A DNA stretch of 64,000 nt from NCBI RefSeq assembly GCF_003473485.1, contig NC_053046.1:41377832-41441831 (forward strand), in the 5' to 3' direction. This DNA comes from Medicago truncatula. Its lineage: Eukaryota > Streptophyta > Magnoliopsida > Fabales > Fabaceae. Positions 48,186-61,597 of the stretch are shown here, piece by piece. A program made the position numbers and the translations under genes. The notes under the pieces were generated by a model. The model ran no database searches and had not been told where the DNA came from. It saw only the letters and a program-made list of their open reading frames with translations. Each line of letters starts with the position of its first letter. The first letter of the stretch is position 1.

Positions 48186-51100
48186 ATGGCTTCTTCTTCG
48201 AAGGTAGCAGCATGTGCAATAACCACGCTTCTCATCTTCCTCACATGCCTTCAATTCTCTACCTTCAAATCACCATTTCACCCACGAGACTTGCTTCCAT
48301 TGATGCCCAAACAAATTTCATGGCCAATCATCAACTCCCTCCATAGCGCTGTTGATATTCTCCCTGTCTTCGTTGCTGCTGCTTCTTCCCCTAACAACAC
48401 CCCTGAGTGGAAAGGTGCTTGCTTTTACAAGAATCAAGCTTGGATGGAGTTTCATAATAAAACTGGTTCCCAATTTGGTGGTGGTACCCTTCACTTAAAG
48501 GTCGTTTTTTTTATTACTTCTTTGTCTTAATTTCATGGTTTTGAAATCTGGGTTGCTGTTATTTTTGTTAAATATGTCTATATTTTATGTTGGGACTTGT
48601 TGTATTGAACTTTTGTTTCTTAATTTTTTTCCTTTGATTTTAGTTTCTCTGTCTTAATTTCAAAGTTTTGAAATCTGGGTCGCTGTTGTTTTTGTATAAT
48701 ATTATGTTATTCAGAATCAGATTTTATGTTAAGACTTGTTGTATTGAAGTTTTTGTTTACTGATTAAACTAATTAGCATGAAGATGAAGAACTAATTAAA
48801 CTTGTTTACTGCTGTTATCGGTCTGAAAGATAGTTAAGACTTAATCCTCTGAAAGGCATGAAGTGTTAACAGAAATTTGTCATATTCATGAATCATGATA
48901 TATTTGTAGTTTTTACTTTACTTATGATATATTTGTAGTTTTTACTTTATCCACGTAACATAATAGATAGTAGAAATTCTTAGGGGAGTTGGTGTGTGTA
49001 ACATAATTATCTGAGTGATAGGATATGCTTATATGAAAAGAGCTTATATTATATATTTTATCCACGTAATATAATCTTCCATTAGATCTAGATTAAGATA
49101 TGTGTAGGAGTTGTAGTTTGGTATGTGTGTTAAGATATGAGTCGGAGTTGTAGTTTGGTAGATTTGGTTGGACCAACACGTTGTAATTTGAAATGTTCAG
49201 AAACCTAAATTTGGTGGTAACCTAGTTAGACCAGCCAAAGGGCAAGGCAATTAAAGCCCTAGACTATATTTCATTAGAGGAGATCAAGTTCACTGTACAT
49301 TGAACGGCATTCAATGTTTTGCATAAGTCAGTATTATTGTATGCATTATGCAGTTCTATTATTGTATTACTATTACCCTCTCCTCTGTAAACATTGATAT
49401 TTGGATTCAAAGGAAACTGATTGGTTATTATTATCTATTTGCTCTGATCTAGGTTAGCAATGCTCATAGTTACACATGTATGGATATTTATATTTTTGCA
49501 ACCCCATATCGTGTAACATGGGATTATTATTTTCTGTCCCGGGAGCATACACTCGAGATCAAGGAATGGGATGGAAGAGCTGAGTACGAGTATGTAAGTA
49601 ACCATTTTTCTTTACTACACCATCACAAAGTAAAGTGTTGAAAGTAGAAACACACCTTTTTCTTTTAGGGATCCTTACCCTTTTTGCAATCAGGTGAAAA
49701 ATCACGGGTTATCAATTTTCCTAATGAAAGCTGGAATGTTGGGGACCCTTCAAGCACTTTGGGAGGTCTTCCCTTTATTTACCAATACTGGATGGGGTGA
49801 GAAGTCCAATATTGGGTTTATGGAGAAACATATGGGAGCCTCTTTTGAAACACGTTCTCAGCCTTGGGTTACAAATATCAGTGTTGATGACATTCACTCT
49901 GGAGATTTCCTTGCTGTTTCAAAAATTCGAGGTCGCTGGGGTGCTTTTGAGACTCTAGAAAAATGGGTTAGTGGAGCTTATGCCGGTCACACTGCTGTTT
50001 GCTTAAGAGATTCAGATGGAAAGCTTTGGGTTGGGGAGTCAGGACATGAAAATGAAAAGGTAAATTATTTAATTTGCATTTTGTCTATTGGTTCAAGCAT
50101 GATATAATATATTAAATTGTTATTTCTTCTTAATTTCATAATACTTATATAATTATCCTTTCAAGAATCAAACATTTCTTGAATCCGATAAAAATTTATG
50201 TTTATAAAGCATTACTGTAAACTTTCCTTAATCTTGCAGCATCAGAGTAGGTAAGATATATTTTCTCAGTTTTAGTTGAAATTGTGATTTAAAATTTGTG
50301 AATCGCAATACTGATTTTAATATAATCTAGATTTCTTTCGTGGCATATGATTCATCATGGTTGTTGACTTTGAGCTATTGATGGTAAATGGCATGGTAAT
50401 TTCTGAACTCCGTGATTATCAAACTCTTGAGTTAACTCATATTTGTGCAGGTTTACAACTCTCGGTATCAAAATTAAGTTAACATCTTAACACACTTAGG
50501 AAAATTGTTTACTACTTAGAATTTTGAATGTTAACTGCACGCCAAGTATACTCTTGCAAGTGCATGAGTCGAGCCTATGGAGATTTCATAAGTTTACATA
50601 GATTCGTGTGTCTAACAACCTTGGTGAAACTCTCCGGCATAATTTCGAGTCTGATAGTGTTTCATTCCTTCCTCTCTCTTTTGTTTGCAGGGAGAAGATA
50701 TAATTGCTATGATAGCGTGGGACGAGTGGTGGGACTTTGAACTGAATAAAGATGATTCTAATCCCCATATTGCACTGCTTCCTTTACACCCTGACATGCG
50801 TGCCAGGTTTAATGAGACGGCCGCGTGGGAGTATGCACTAAGTATGGATGGACAACCATATGGTTACCATAACATGATTTTCAGTTGGATAGACACTTTA
50901 AGTGGGAACTATCCACCTCCCTTAGATGCTAATGTGGTAAGAATTTAATCAGCTGTTCATTTAAAAAAAAAATCAGTTAATCTGTGGTGCCATATGATGC
51001 AGCGATCTTGAGTTCTTTGCTCTCTAAATTCTATGGTTGAGAATTTTTTACTTCCCTTTCCCAAGTCCTAAAAATATTATGAATTGTTCCAAACCGAGAA

Positions 51101-52807
51101 TCAATAAACCATAGTCTTGATCTCGCGATTTTGCAGAAATTCAACATAAGCTTTCTACGCAAGTTTGGAAATTCTAAAAAATTAGTTCAAAATTTTGAAT
51201 TACAGTATAAGATCTTTCAGTTTTACTTATAATTGCTTGTGTTGCCACCCAATAAGACCATTTGTATCGAATTTTTTTTTCTCAGTTTAAAAAAAGTAAT
51301 AAATAATATTAAAATATGTGGCATCAAGTATCAACTATTGTCGATGTTGCTTTTCTGTCTTCTCATTTCTGTGTCTTTTGCATGTTTAAGCCACACAATA
51401 CATATATCTTATTTTTTATTTTTTTTACGAATCTTAGCATTTACTCTGCCGCTTTTCAGGTTGCATGTGTTATGACAATTTGGAGTCAACTCCAACCTGC
51501 ATATGCTGCAAATATGTGGAATGAAGCCTTGAACAAACGACTTGGAACTAAAGTATGCTGCAACCTTTACTTGTCTCGTGCTCCAATATGTGTGTGTGTG
51601 TCATTATGATTTAATTTATTTTGGCTTTTGACTATAAATTGAACCAATACCTTCAACCTTCTAATATAAATCATAAGATGCCTGTGATGTGATCTACTAT
51701 ATAGATTAGCAATCTATCAGTACTTGGAACTCTCATATATGCAATATAATATTTTGTGCTCTTTGATCTATTACATGTAACTTCTTTGTGATAATCTCGA
51801 ACTTCCCTATTAACTTAAGTAAACAATATAGCCTTTCTGTGTTTCTTCTTTCTGCAGGGGCTTGACCTTCCAGAAGTTTTAGTGGAAGTTGAAAAGCGTG
51901 GATCATCTTTTGCTGAACTACTGACAATTCCAGAACAGGATGACTGGACCTACAGTGATGGCAAGTCGACTTCTTGTGTTGCTTTTATACTTGCAATGTA
52001 CAAGGAAGCAGGATTGTTTGATCCAATTGCTAGTTCTATCCAAGTGACTGAATTTACGGTGAGTTTGTCCTAGATTCTGGTTTCTATGTTTTGTATTGCA
52101 ATATTGTCATAATTTTAAAATTTCACCCTGCACTAAATTAATAGGAACCATTGAGCATATACAATTTGTTACCTTGGCTGTACATTTTCTTTTGTGTGCT
52201 CTAAAGCTCTTACAGTAGTTAAAATTAAAAAGTTAATAGTTTAGGACATATCCAGAAGTTTCATTATTGTGTTGTTTGAGGAATGAATTCACACCTCAAC
52301 TAAAATATGTGTCTTCCAGGACTTGTTCAGGAAATGTGTTTTGCTCGTTATAGTGTTTTAACTCTTGATGCTGTCCATTACTAAGTCGGAGCCATTTGTG
52401 CTAACGATACTGTTGACTACTATTCATCTCATCCTTAAATAAATTAACAAAATGAGATCAGATTGTTTGAGCATGGCTGATATCAATTCACAATCTATAT
52501 TATTTTTGTAACTTCATAAGTTAATGAACTATTTTTTGTAAAATTTTCTTGACCTGGTTCTTATGGCCTTGTTTTTGTGCAATAAGTGCAGATAAAAGAT
52601 GCCTACCTTCTCAATTTTTTCGAGAATAATTCAAGTCGCTTGCCAACATGGTGCAACGATGGAGACACCGTGAAGCTTCCTTATTGTCAGATTAAAGGGA
52701 AGTATCGAATGGAGTTACCTGGATACAATACCATGCAACCATATCCCCACATGAATGAAAGGTGCCCATCTCTTCCCACAAAGTACTCCAGAACCAAGAA
52801 TTGCTAG
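48186..52807 (+). CDS. Secretory-type plant protein with a permuted papain-like (NlpC/P60-YiiX type) residue pattern
   Basis: Seven exons: 48186-48500, 49453-49593, 49694-50059, 50691-50936, 51460-51552, 51858-52058 and 52592-52807, all GT-AG with phase 0, giving 525 residues. Residues 1-30 form a signal peptide or signal anchor (VAACAITTLLIFLTCLQF). Residues 222-270 contain SGDFLAV, AGHTAVCLRD (His 251) and LWVGESGHE (Glu 267); residues 424-430 contain TSCVAFI (Cys 427). His and acidic residues ahead of a later Cys, after a GD motif, is the order of circularly permuted NlpC/P60-like enzymes such as YiiX. NNTPEWK and FNET are possible N-glycosylation contexts. Homologues seem conserved among plants but lack a known function; hydrolase activity is my inference. 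The tandem array lies upstream, and P450 follows convergently. Confidence 0.9.
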
Positions 52808-53380
52808 TAGCAGTCTACAATTCTTTCCTTCTATTCATGGGCAGATTGCTTCACAAGATTATTTCTTCCAATAGATTTGGAATTATTTATGACATTCCAA
52901 ATCAATAATTTATGTTGTTTGTATCCATTTGATCTCATAAAAAAAGTACAACAGACTCACCATTGTATATATCCTCACAATCACAGCTTAGATGATTCAT
53001 GTAATTTGGATTACATTTCTAGCTAGATTAAAGATTATGTAAATAGATGGATGTATATCATACAATATATGTTCCTAGTGGTACATCTTTATTTGTCTTC
53101 AAAATATTTAGTCCATCAACATTCAAATGAAAGTTATTGTACCGTGATTTGTGAAAGTTGCACGTTTGTTGTTCTCCAATTCTGCAGTACACATTTATTA
53201 TTATAGTATTATAGTATTACATGCTTACCCATTTATAGAGCATTTACATTAGAGGGATGTGTGTGAGCCTTTGTAAATTCTAGAGTATTGAGTTCGATTC
53301 TGACTTATTAAAGATTTCATATTTGAATTTGCATTACTTTTCCCTTCCAAGTCCTAATAAGATTTTAACTATAATGAGAG
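52808..53380. other. Shared 3' flank of two convergent genes
   Basis: The 573 bases between the stop codons of the papain-like gene (+) and the P450 (-) must hold both 3'UTRs. A B-box-like GAGTTCGATTC near 53290 hints at a decayed SINE but is not supported otherwise. Confidence 0.5.
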
Positions 53381-54413
53381 CTAAGATAGTTTCCTTGGGC
53401 AAAGTTCGATCAGTAAGCCTTGACTTGGGGTTGGCATTGGATCCCTGCTGAAAGAATTCTCTGAAAGTAGCTTCCAACTGAACTTGGTCACAAGGTAATG
53501 AATTGCCACAAGAGTTTCAACCCTAGCAAACTCATATCCTGGACATATTCTTGCTCCCCCTCCAAATGGAACAAAGCAATAGGGTGGGGTAGATGCTAGG
53601 TTTTCAAATCTACTTGGATCAAACTTTGATGGTTCTGGGAAAATGTTGTTGTCCATGTGAGTCATTGATGTAACCCAAAAGATCTATAAAAAGACAAGTT
53701 TTATGTTAATTAGATTGCATGTTGAGAAGTTCATCAATGACATACACTAGAGTTTCATTTACCTGCCACCCTTTGGGTATAATATATCCACCATATTCAA
53801 TATCTGTTGCAGTTTTTCTGAATCCACCAAAGATGGGAGAAAACCTTCTGAGAGTTTCCATTGCTACTCTCCAAGTAAACTTCATCTTTGAAAGGTCTTC
53901 CCATGTTAGAGTCTCTCCCAAGAGCTTGCCTTTAGCTATCTCTTCCTGTTCTGCAACCATAAAATCAAATACACAGATTTCTTTGCCTTAATTTTAAAGA
54001 AAAAGAATCACAAGTATTCTCAATTGAATAATTCTTGCACACCATGCTTATTAGGCACAAGTATAACCAATCAAAAGATAAAGATAGTATTAAAATAAAA
54101 TTAGAACTTCGATCGTTGCTTGCAGCCCCTCTAGACAAATCTCAACTGTTAGACTAATCTGACAGTCGAGATTTTGCAAGAGGTTTGGGGAAAATGCAAA
54201 GATTCGACTGTAGAGTTACCATCTACATCTGTTTGTATGTCTCTCCTAAATTTGGATCCTCTGCAATACAGCCTCCTTTACATCCCCAATAACTTCTTCA
54301 TATCTCCCAGGATCTCTATCTATATAATTTTTTCGTTTTCCCTTTATCTTGTCTATCCTCCCACCCTCATTTTTCCTTCTGTTGGCCGCATGGAAAAAGA
54401 GGATCCTAGCTGG

Positions 54414-54449
<36 letters not shown>

Positions 54450-55852
54450 CTCACACACACACACATTCACACACGCAAGTCTATGCATACCTTGAAGAAC
54501 AGCTGCACATATAGCTGGTTCATTTGCCAAGAGCCGGATAATGAAAGTGATTAGAATAGATGATGTATCATGTCCTGCAACCATGACAAGCATAGCATTA
54601 TGGATAATTTCATTCTCAGTTAAAACTTGTTTTCCATCTTCAACCATACTAAGCAAGCTACTGATTAAGTCTTGGCGGGAATTGACGCCATTTTTCTCGT
54701 ATTCAACTTTCTTCTGGTGCACAATTTCCTTTAACATGTTTTGGATCCTTGCACTTGCCTTGAGGCTGCGGTTGTAGTGTGTGAAGGGTGCATTAATCGG
54801 GACCGACCACATTCCTTTAATCATTGATTGGAAGGGATTCATGAATTGATCTCTTTGTTTTCCACGCTCAAGACCAAACAATAGAGAACAAATTATGTTG
54901 AAAGTGAGAGTCTTCATTAGGGGCAATACCTATCAGAAAAAAAATAGTGGTATAATTTTTTTTCCTACTTCAGTTTTCATTTGCTTAACCCAAAAAGAAT
55001 ATGTAATCAAGTATTTATTTTGTACAGAAATCATATAAATTAGTCTAACCAATCAAGACACTTAATACTACTAATCTCCTATTCAAGTAAATCAAGTCAT
55101 TTTCCCTCGGAATCAGATCTCTGTCTACAATTTGATCATGTTTATATCAAATTCTATTTTCTCATACAATTTATTGTACATTTATACTAATGAATATTTT
55201 TACTTGGTCATTTTAGAAAAATCCGGTACCACCCGTGTCGATACCACATAGATTGTGCATTCACTGGAGAGGATCCGATCCTATAGATTACCACAAGTTA
55301 ACACTAACATGTATTTTTATTTGGTTTTGATTTTGTTAAAGATTTGTAACAACATACCTTGAGCTGCTGTTTCCCTTCCCAATGTATCTGAATGTGCCTC
55401 CTAACTTCTTCATCAATTTTACCAACATATTGCTTCAAAGACTCTGGCTTCAAGAATGGAACAAGTGCACCTCTGACTCTGCTATGATCTTTGCCACTCA
55501 GTTCAAGCAAGTTCCTATCACCTAATATCATCTTAATGGACTGTGTTTGCTGATTAACAAGAGCGTCACCGCCATTGGCGAATATAAACTTATTCGCAGC
55601 CTGTCCATGAATCAAAACAGTTGGTGTTCCAAACAGGCTTAGCTTTGAAATAGGACCATACTTGTTGATTCTGTCTTCAATCCATTTTTCTGCTGTATTG
55701 GCACGCATAGCACGAAGAAGGCCAAGGCTTTGACCAATAATGGGAATTCCAAGTGAACCTGGAGGGACCCTTTTGGATGGTTTGGTTCTTCTTAGCAGAA
55801 AGAGAATTGGAATGAGTAAGAGTAGGGCAACAAGAAGAACACTAGCCATCAT
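53381..55852 (-). CDS. Cytochrome P450, CYP85 clan (CYP716/CYP728-like)
   Basis: Four exons on the minus strand: 55852-55358, 54929-54491, 53950-53763 and 53683-53381, giving 474 residues. An N-terminal membrane anchor (VLLVALLLLIPILFLL) and a proline hinge (RVPPGSLGIPIIGQS) precede the catalytic domain. The oxygen-binding I-helix motif AGHDTS is at 283-288, ExxR (ETLR) at 343-346, FDPSRF as the PERF motif, and the heme loop PFGGGARICPG places the heme-ligand Cys at 421. The overall sequence is closest to what I remember of CYP716/CYP728 enzymes; some CYP716s oxidise beta-amyrin-type triterpenes. The substrate here is unknown. ATG at 55849 is a second possible start. Intron 2 holds CT and CA microsatellites. 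Confidence 0.94.
54418..54475. repeat. (CT)n and (CA)n microsatellites in P450 intron 2
   Basis: About 13 CT units are followed by CACACACACACACA, next to the splice donor of exon 2. Confidence 0.9.
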
Positions 55853-56977
55853 TGTTCAAGACTTTGTTTTTCAGGTTCTGGAATATCCTGATATGATCAC
55901 ATGAGAGTGTTTTATTGATGCTTGTATAAGAGGGTCTGTCCTTTTCTTTGATTCCTTAGTTGGAGTTTTCAAATAAAAACAAGCCGGCTGTGTACATTAT
56001 TAAAACATTTTTCATATATAATATCCATTTATCTATATTAAATCCAGTGGCAAGATAGAAGCTGACACTCATTTTGCCAGTTGACAAATGCTAAAGAGTA
56101 TCTAAAACATTGTTTAACACGTCTAAAAATGTAAATAAGCATATAAAGTTGTGAGTTAGGATCTGCTCTAGTTCTTTCATATGTTAAAGTTGTGTATCCT
56201 CTATGTCGCACAGGATGTCAATGAAGTATTAACGTTTCTTTTATGTTATATTATTTATTACTCTATTTTTTTTTTTTAAATTTTTTTTTTATTTTTCTCG
56301 TATTATTAACGAAGGGTGATTTTATAAAGTGAGTCATAATTGCTCTTTATTTTTCTCGCACAATTTATTACCTTGCAAAATTACAGTGATACTCTTATAT
56401 ATGAATAGTTAATGCATTCAAGTGAGTCATAAGCATCTTTCATTCAAAAAAATATGTGTTATACAACTACCAGAAGAGGCAGAAGTGATGCACTACTAAA
56501 GAACCAGAAATGGCACGAGAATATCAGAAGTTGGGATTGGAATACACAAAACATAGAAGATTAAAGAACACTTCTGTCTAAAACATCGAATATGCGTGCG
56601 TCAGAACCTAAGCTAAATGTTGACAATGTAATTCATGTCAGAGTTCAAATAAAAGGTAGAATTACACAAGGAAATGGAAATTTGCACAATAGTCAAGTAA
56701 CAGGTCACAATACATTTCATTTGGAATTTTCATCTAATTTGTGAATCATGTAACAAATAAGCGTCTATTTTGCATTTAGGAAGACCCCAATGCTTAATGA
56801 AGAAAAAGAGGAAAGGATTAACAATAGGAGCTGCTTACAGAATAATGCAGTCATGTCCAATTCTCTTATATATAAAACAACAACAACAACAACTATTTGT
56901 TCCAAACTCACTAAGTACAATAATACATGCACCATCTAACATATACGTATTATAGTATATGATGAATCACTTTATCA
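55853..56977. other. P450 promoter side and FAX 3' flank
   Basis: No gene recognised. A (CAA)n run lies at about 56876-56893. The P450 promoter and the FAX 3'UTR should both lie here. Confidence 0.45.
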
Positions 56978-58744
56978 TCAGTCAGCCTTAGCAGTAGCAG
57001 GTATATGATTGCCACCAGTTGCTAGTTTGTACAGATAAAACAGAGTCATGAGAGCACTGCATAAAAAGAAAAGGCAAATGTTTTCAACTCCCATGTACAA
57101 AAATGTAGATTGCTCTTCTAAGAAAATGAAATCAATGCACATTCATAAGTAGCGGTTTAGAAATACTAACAAACAACCAAACTTGCATAATAATGTTTAC
57201 AAATGCATATATTAAGTCAAGAGAAGAGACCATTAAGACTAGCAGACTAACAAAAATCTGTTAAGTATAGTAGTGCTTGATTTCTGAAATAATATTTGGA
57301 AAATTATATATAGATCTTCAAATCAACAACAAGATATTAAAGCAAATAAAAAAGAACTTGCACTAAACAAGGGCAGGATTCATAGATTTGTGTCGAATTG
57401 TAAAGTGAGGATTGCCAAAACTTTATAAACATTGATTAGGGCTGTGTGGAGTGCCCAGACAATTCAAGTGACCCAACAACACATTTAGAATAAGTTCAGA
57501 TAGTATATTAGATTATGAACTTAATTCAAGTATTCAACCCCGAAAATCAACTTGTAAGGCGCGATAACTGCCCAAACTTTATAAATTCTATCTAAGTCGT
57601 ATCCCTGACCAATTTAAGACTTGAGTTTTTCTCCTAAGGGATGATATCGCAAACTAGAGTTTTTCTTTTATTCTGAAAGTAAATGGTATGGTGAAGTCTT
57701 CATTAGTTAGAAAAATATTAAAAAGAACAAATTACGTCCGCAAATGCATTAACTATTCATAAAGGACAAGTTCATAGATTTACAATCTACAATACAACAG
57801 CTTATCCAACAATAAAATCCCTTTTTTATTGACAGAATCCAATAATTAAATCTTGTATTGACTCAAATTTAATTCCTATAGTAAAACTAAGTACATAATC
57901 AGTCCTTTTAATTACCTGAGTCCTGCAATCATACCAGCAGGCATAATCTTAGATGTTTGCAAGTAACGCTGTCCCATGATCCATGTTAGTACACCTGCGC
58001 AAACTGTTTTGCAAGACACAAATTAGTACTAAGTTTATGATTGGTCCCACTTTTGCTGAAGCCAAAATTGATTCAAGATGCGTAAAATTGATTTTGACAC
58101 ATTTGGTTCCTCTAGAATAGAAATGATTTTCCTCCAAAATTAATTCTAACTTGAAGCTAAAATTGATATTCAAACTCAAATTCCTTGTTCAACTCACTTT
58201 TACATCCAAACAAACATAGATCACTTTACTTCAACTCAATTTTAATCAGAATCAATCTTTCAAAGTAAATTCAGTCAAAAACAATTTTTGTCAGAACCAA
58301 ACAAACACTAAGAAATATTACTTTGTAAACATATGCACATTAACTAAAAATGCAGCAAAACATAAGGTTGATTTTTTAACGCATTAATTATAAGGTTAAA
58401 ATCCAAAATTTCAAACACAATCTATACAAAAATAAAATCCACAAAATACGAATAAAAAACATAAAGAAAACACTAATTACAACAATTTCACGATATATGA
58501 ATGATAAAACAATAATAAGAAAAATGAAATGAAAAAAGAGCATACGGATCTCGATGGCGAGAGCTAGGTAAGAGTTTTTCCGCTTCCCAAAGGCATTGAG
58601 ACTGAGATAACCGGCGAGGATGAGAAGCAACCCGGTTCCGACACCCCCGGCGAGAGAAGCGGTACTTCCTTTATGGATGAAACCGAATAATCCTCCACCG
58701 ACCAATACCAACCCGTACGGAATTGTGAAACAGAAATCGTGCAT
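56978..58744 (-). CDS. TMEM14/FAX-family small membrane protein
   Basis: Three exons on the minus strand: 58744-58546, 58003-57916 and 57056-56978, with matching phases and 121 residues. The start at 58744 (MHDFCFTIPYGLVLVGGGLF) puts the conserved Gly-rich first helix at the N-terminus. Four hydrophobic, glycine-rich segments follow (GLVLVGGGLFGFI; SLAGGVGTGLLLILAGYLSL; NSYLALAIE through CAGVLTWIMG; PAGMIAGLSALMTLFYLYKL), the TMEM14 (Tmemb_14) pattern. Arabidopsis FAX1 of this family moves fatty acids out of plastids; short members without a transit peptide, like this one (FAX5-7 type), sit in the secretory membranes. No plastid transit peptide is visible. The C-terminus is short and polar (GGNHIPATAKAD). 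Confidence 0.92.
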
Positions 58745-60478
58745 TTTTTTTCTTTTTCTTTCTCTCACTTGAAATTGAAATGAAGTTTGAATTGGTGAGA
58801 AAATTTGGATGAATTTGAAGTGAATTGGGACAACGATGGAGAAAAAGTCTTGCAAAGATTTCAGAGAATGTGTATACTTTGAGGCGTGTGGAATACACAG
58901 GTCAACGAACTGAATGCATACAGTTTAATTACGAAATTGTCCTTGATCAACAAAAAATGGGAGGATTTAATAAATCTGCAATTTTAGTCCCTCAATTTTT
59001 TAAAACTCAAACATTTGGTCCCTCTCATTAATTTAATTTGATACTCGATTTTAATGATGTGGCAATGGTGGCTTAGTTATGTGGAAGTCATTTCATAAAT
59101 TTGTTCATTTTATATTAAATACAAAATTTATTTCTGAAATTAGTAAAAACATAAAAAACAATTTTAAAAACAAAAAATTAAAAGTAAGTCGTGGATGTCA
59201 TTGGACTCTAGGAAGGATTATAAATATACCAACTTTTTATTTTAATTTCTTTAAAAAAAAACTTATTTGACATGTAAGTCAACTCATTTGTAACCTTCAT
59301 ATTTTTTTAATGAAATTTTGCTTAATTGTTTAGAATATAGTAAGAATATGTAAGAAAAAAAAAGATTCTTTTAACACAATATGCATTAGTTATGAATTTT
59401 TAAGCATAAAAAACATAAAAAATTCTTATTTAATTCATGTTTTGTTAAAATAAAAAATAAAAAATATGGAGAAATTCGTGTAATATTTTAACCAATCCTG
59501 CATAATTTCATTTAAAAATATAAATGGTACACATGAGTTGACTCAAAATTAGAAATTAAAAGCGTTAATGAAAAACTTTCAGGTGACCAAAAGTTTAAGA
59601 AAATTTCTAAGCGACTAAAACGAAATGTTGATACATTCATATAACTAAAAATATATTTAACCAAAAAAACTATTATTTGAATTACAATATTATTTTATAT
59701 TTAATTTTCCTCAAGTTGTTTTTTTTTAACTCTTTTCCCCAAGCAGTTGATGACAAGGTTATCCGATTTCTTGATAACATTGATTGATTGGCTGCTCGCA
59801 CAACTTTCTATTCAAAGCATCAGGCTTTTCCAATATAATTGGAGGCTCGGCTCTAATATTAAAAATGACCCCTAATAAAAATAATTAATAATAATTTAAA
59901 TAATTTTAAATTAACAATAAGCATTATTTTGATTTTAATTTGTTTTTGTTGAATTTTTGTTGTTGATAGATGTATGGGTTTGACCTAACTTGTCCATTTA
60001 CTCTTTATTTTTGTCAAATAATAAGAGTTTGATTTAGACTAACATAACAAAATAAAATATTATCCTACATCCGAACAATTATACTCATACCCCTATAAAT
60101 AATTGAGGCCCTCATAAATTGGAGGCTCGGCTCCGTAGAACTACTTGCGCATGGCATGGAACGGCCCTGACAAGCATACATAATGGGGTGTTTTCATTCT
60201 AGGCTCGAGAGATTGAGAGAAATACACATTTAGAAAATTTTATACATTTGATTTTGAGTACTCCGGCTTCTTTTAATTCTTCAATACTTTTAGAAAATTT
60301 TACACATTTGAATTGAAGGTGTATAATTCTTCAATACTCCAACTTTTAATCAAACAGCAAATTTTAACACATTTGAGTCGTACAATTTGAAAAATCCAAA
60401 TGTGTAAAAGATCATGAAAATGTCTAGACAAAGGTATTAATATAACTTCCTACCAAAATTATGTTTGGCTCAGCTTAT
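58745..60478. other. FAX promoter side and AT-rich intergenic DNA
   Basis: No gene recognised. At 60220-60400 the words AGAAAATTTTA(T/C)ACATTTGA and TTAATTCTTCAATACT recur two or three times in a small irregular direct repeat. Confidence 0.45.
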
Positions 60479-60479
60479 T

Positions 60480-61440
60480 TTGGGTTTTTCTACTCAATAA
60501 GAAAACTCTTAATAAACAAAAGTAGCTTAATAAATAAGAAAACTCTTTTTTGTGTAAATTAGTCATGACATTTACATTTACCAATTTAGTATAGCATATA
60601 TTTTTGTCTGGCCTTTTTTTTAATAAATAAGGAATATCATTTGTTGACTATGAATGCATTAAGCTAGACCGAACAATAAAACTAGGAAATAAATTAAAGC
60701 AATAGCAGTTAAAGAAGGAGAAGATAAGTAAACAACACTAAGAATTAACATGGTTTTTTCTACATGGAAAATGAGGAGTAGGTTGAATTTGAACTAATTC
60801 TAATTTTATTTTTGTGATTTGACTATTTGAGTAAATTCAACCCAAAACTATTGGTTAACTTACTGTGTTTTTTTTTTTGTCAGGTAGCCTAGTGATTAGA
60901 ATTCTCTTTTTTCAATGAGAATAAGTAGGGTGTTCGAGGTTCGAACCCCGACTCCTGCATATAACAATGCATGTTACTGCCAACTGAGCTATGCTCACGG
61001 GGACAATTAACTTACGGTGTTATTTGAACTAATTCTAATGTTATTTTTTAGGGGATTAAAAGTTATTTTTACTTTTTGCATAGATTAAAAGTTGCTTAAT
61101 AAATAAGAAAACTCTTTTTTGTGTACATTTACCAATTATAGCATATGTTTTTGTCTGGGCTTTTTTTGATTAAAATGTATCAAATTTCATTTCTATGGTG
61201 GACTCATTGTGCCTATATAATGAACAAAGAGTAATTTGATAATAGCAACATATAATTATAATAAATTTATTACTTAGAACACTTTTCTTAATACCCACCA
61301 TTTTGTAAACTATTTATAACGGGTGCAACTTTACACAACCCAATACACAAAAGCAGTAGAAACTTAAGTTCCACCACTTCAACTTCTGCTGTGCTTTTCT
61401 ACTCAATAAAAAAACTCTTAATAAGGCGAAAAGATTCATT
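60480..61440. repeat. Patchwork of local duplications
   Basis: TTAATAAATAAGAAAACTCTTTTTTGTGTA is present near 60530 and 61095; GTATAGCATATATTTTTGTCTGG near 60590 and TATAGCATATGTTTTTGTCTGG near 61136; TTTCTACTCAATAA(G/A)AAAACTCTTAATAA near 60487 and 61397. AATTCTAATTTTATTTTTGTGATTTGAC at about 60797 recurs at about 62440. These are diverged direct repeats of nearby DNA, broken by the SINE at 60868-61006. Confidence 0.7.
60868..61006 (-). mobile_element. tRNA-derived SINE with target-site duplication
   Basis: Read on the minus strand it begins GTCCCCGTGAGCATAGCTC with the A box TAGCTCAGTTGGCAG, has a B box GGGGTTCGAACC about 40 bases on, and ends CTAGGCTACCTGAC followed by poly-A. The flanks TTAACTTACTGTG (60855-60867) and TTAACTTACGGTG (61007-61019) form a 13-bp target duplication with one difference. 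This is a full-length, fairly young copy. Confidence 0.9.
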
Positions 61441-61597
61441 CAAAAGAAGAAGAAAAAAAGTAAAAAACTTAAAAAATAATTAAACTATAAAAAGTTGAAG
61501 CGACATTAATCATTCATTATTGAAGTTCTTTATAATATATATTTTTTTCTTTATTACATTAATTTTTTTCTTTATTACAAATATTAAAAAAAATAAC

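Noticed and set aside
53719-53991. Plus-strand frame of 90 codons
   Set aside because: It is the antisense of P450 exon 3, whose motifs and splice sites are clear on the minus strand.
60868-61006. tRNA gene
   Set aside because: A and B boxes are present, but there is no cloverleaf with acceptor stem, and poly-A plus target duplication identify a SINE.
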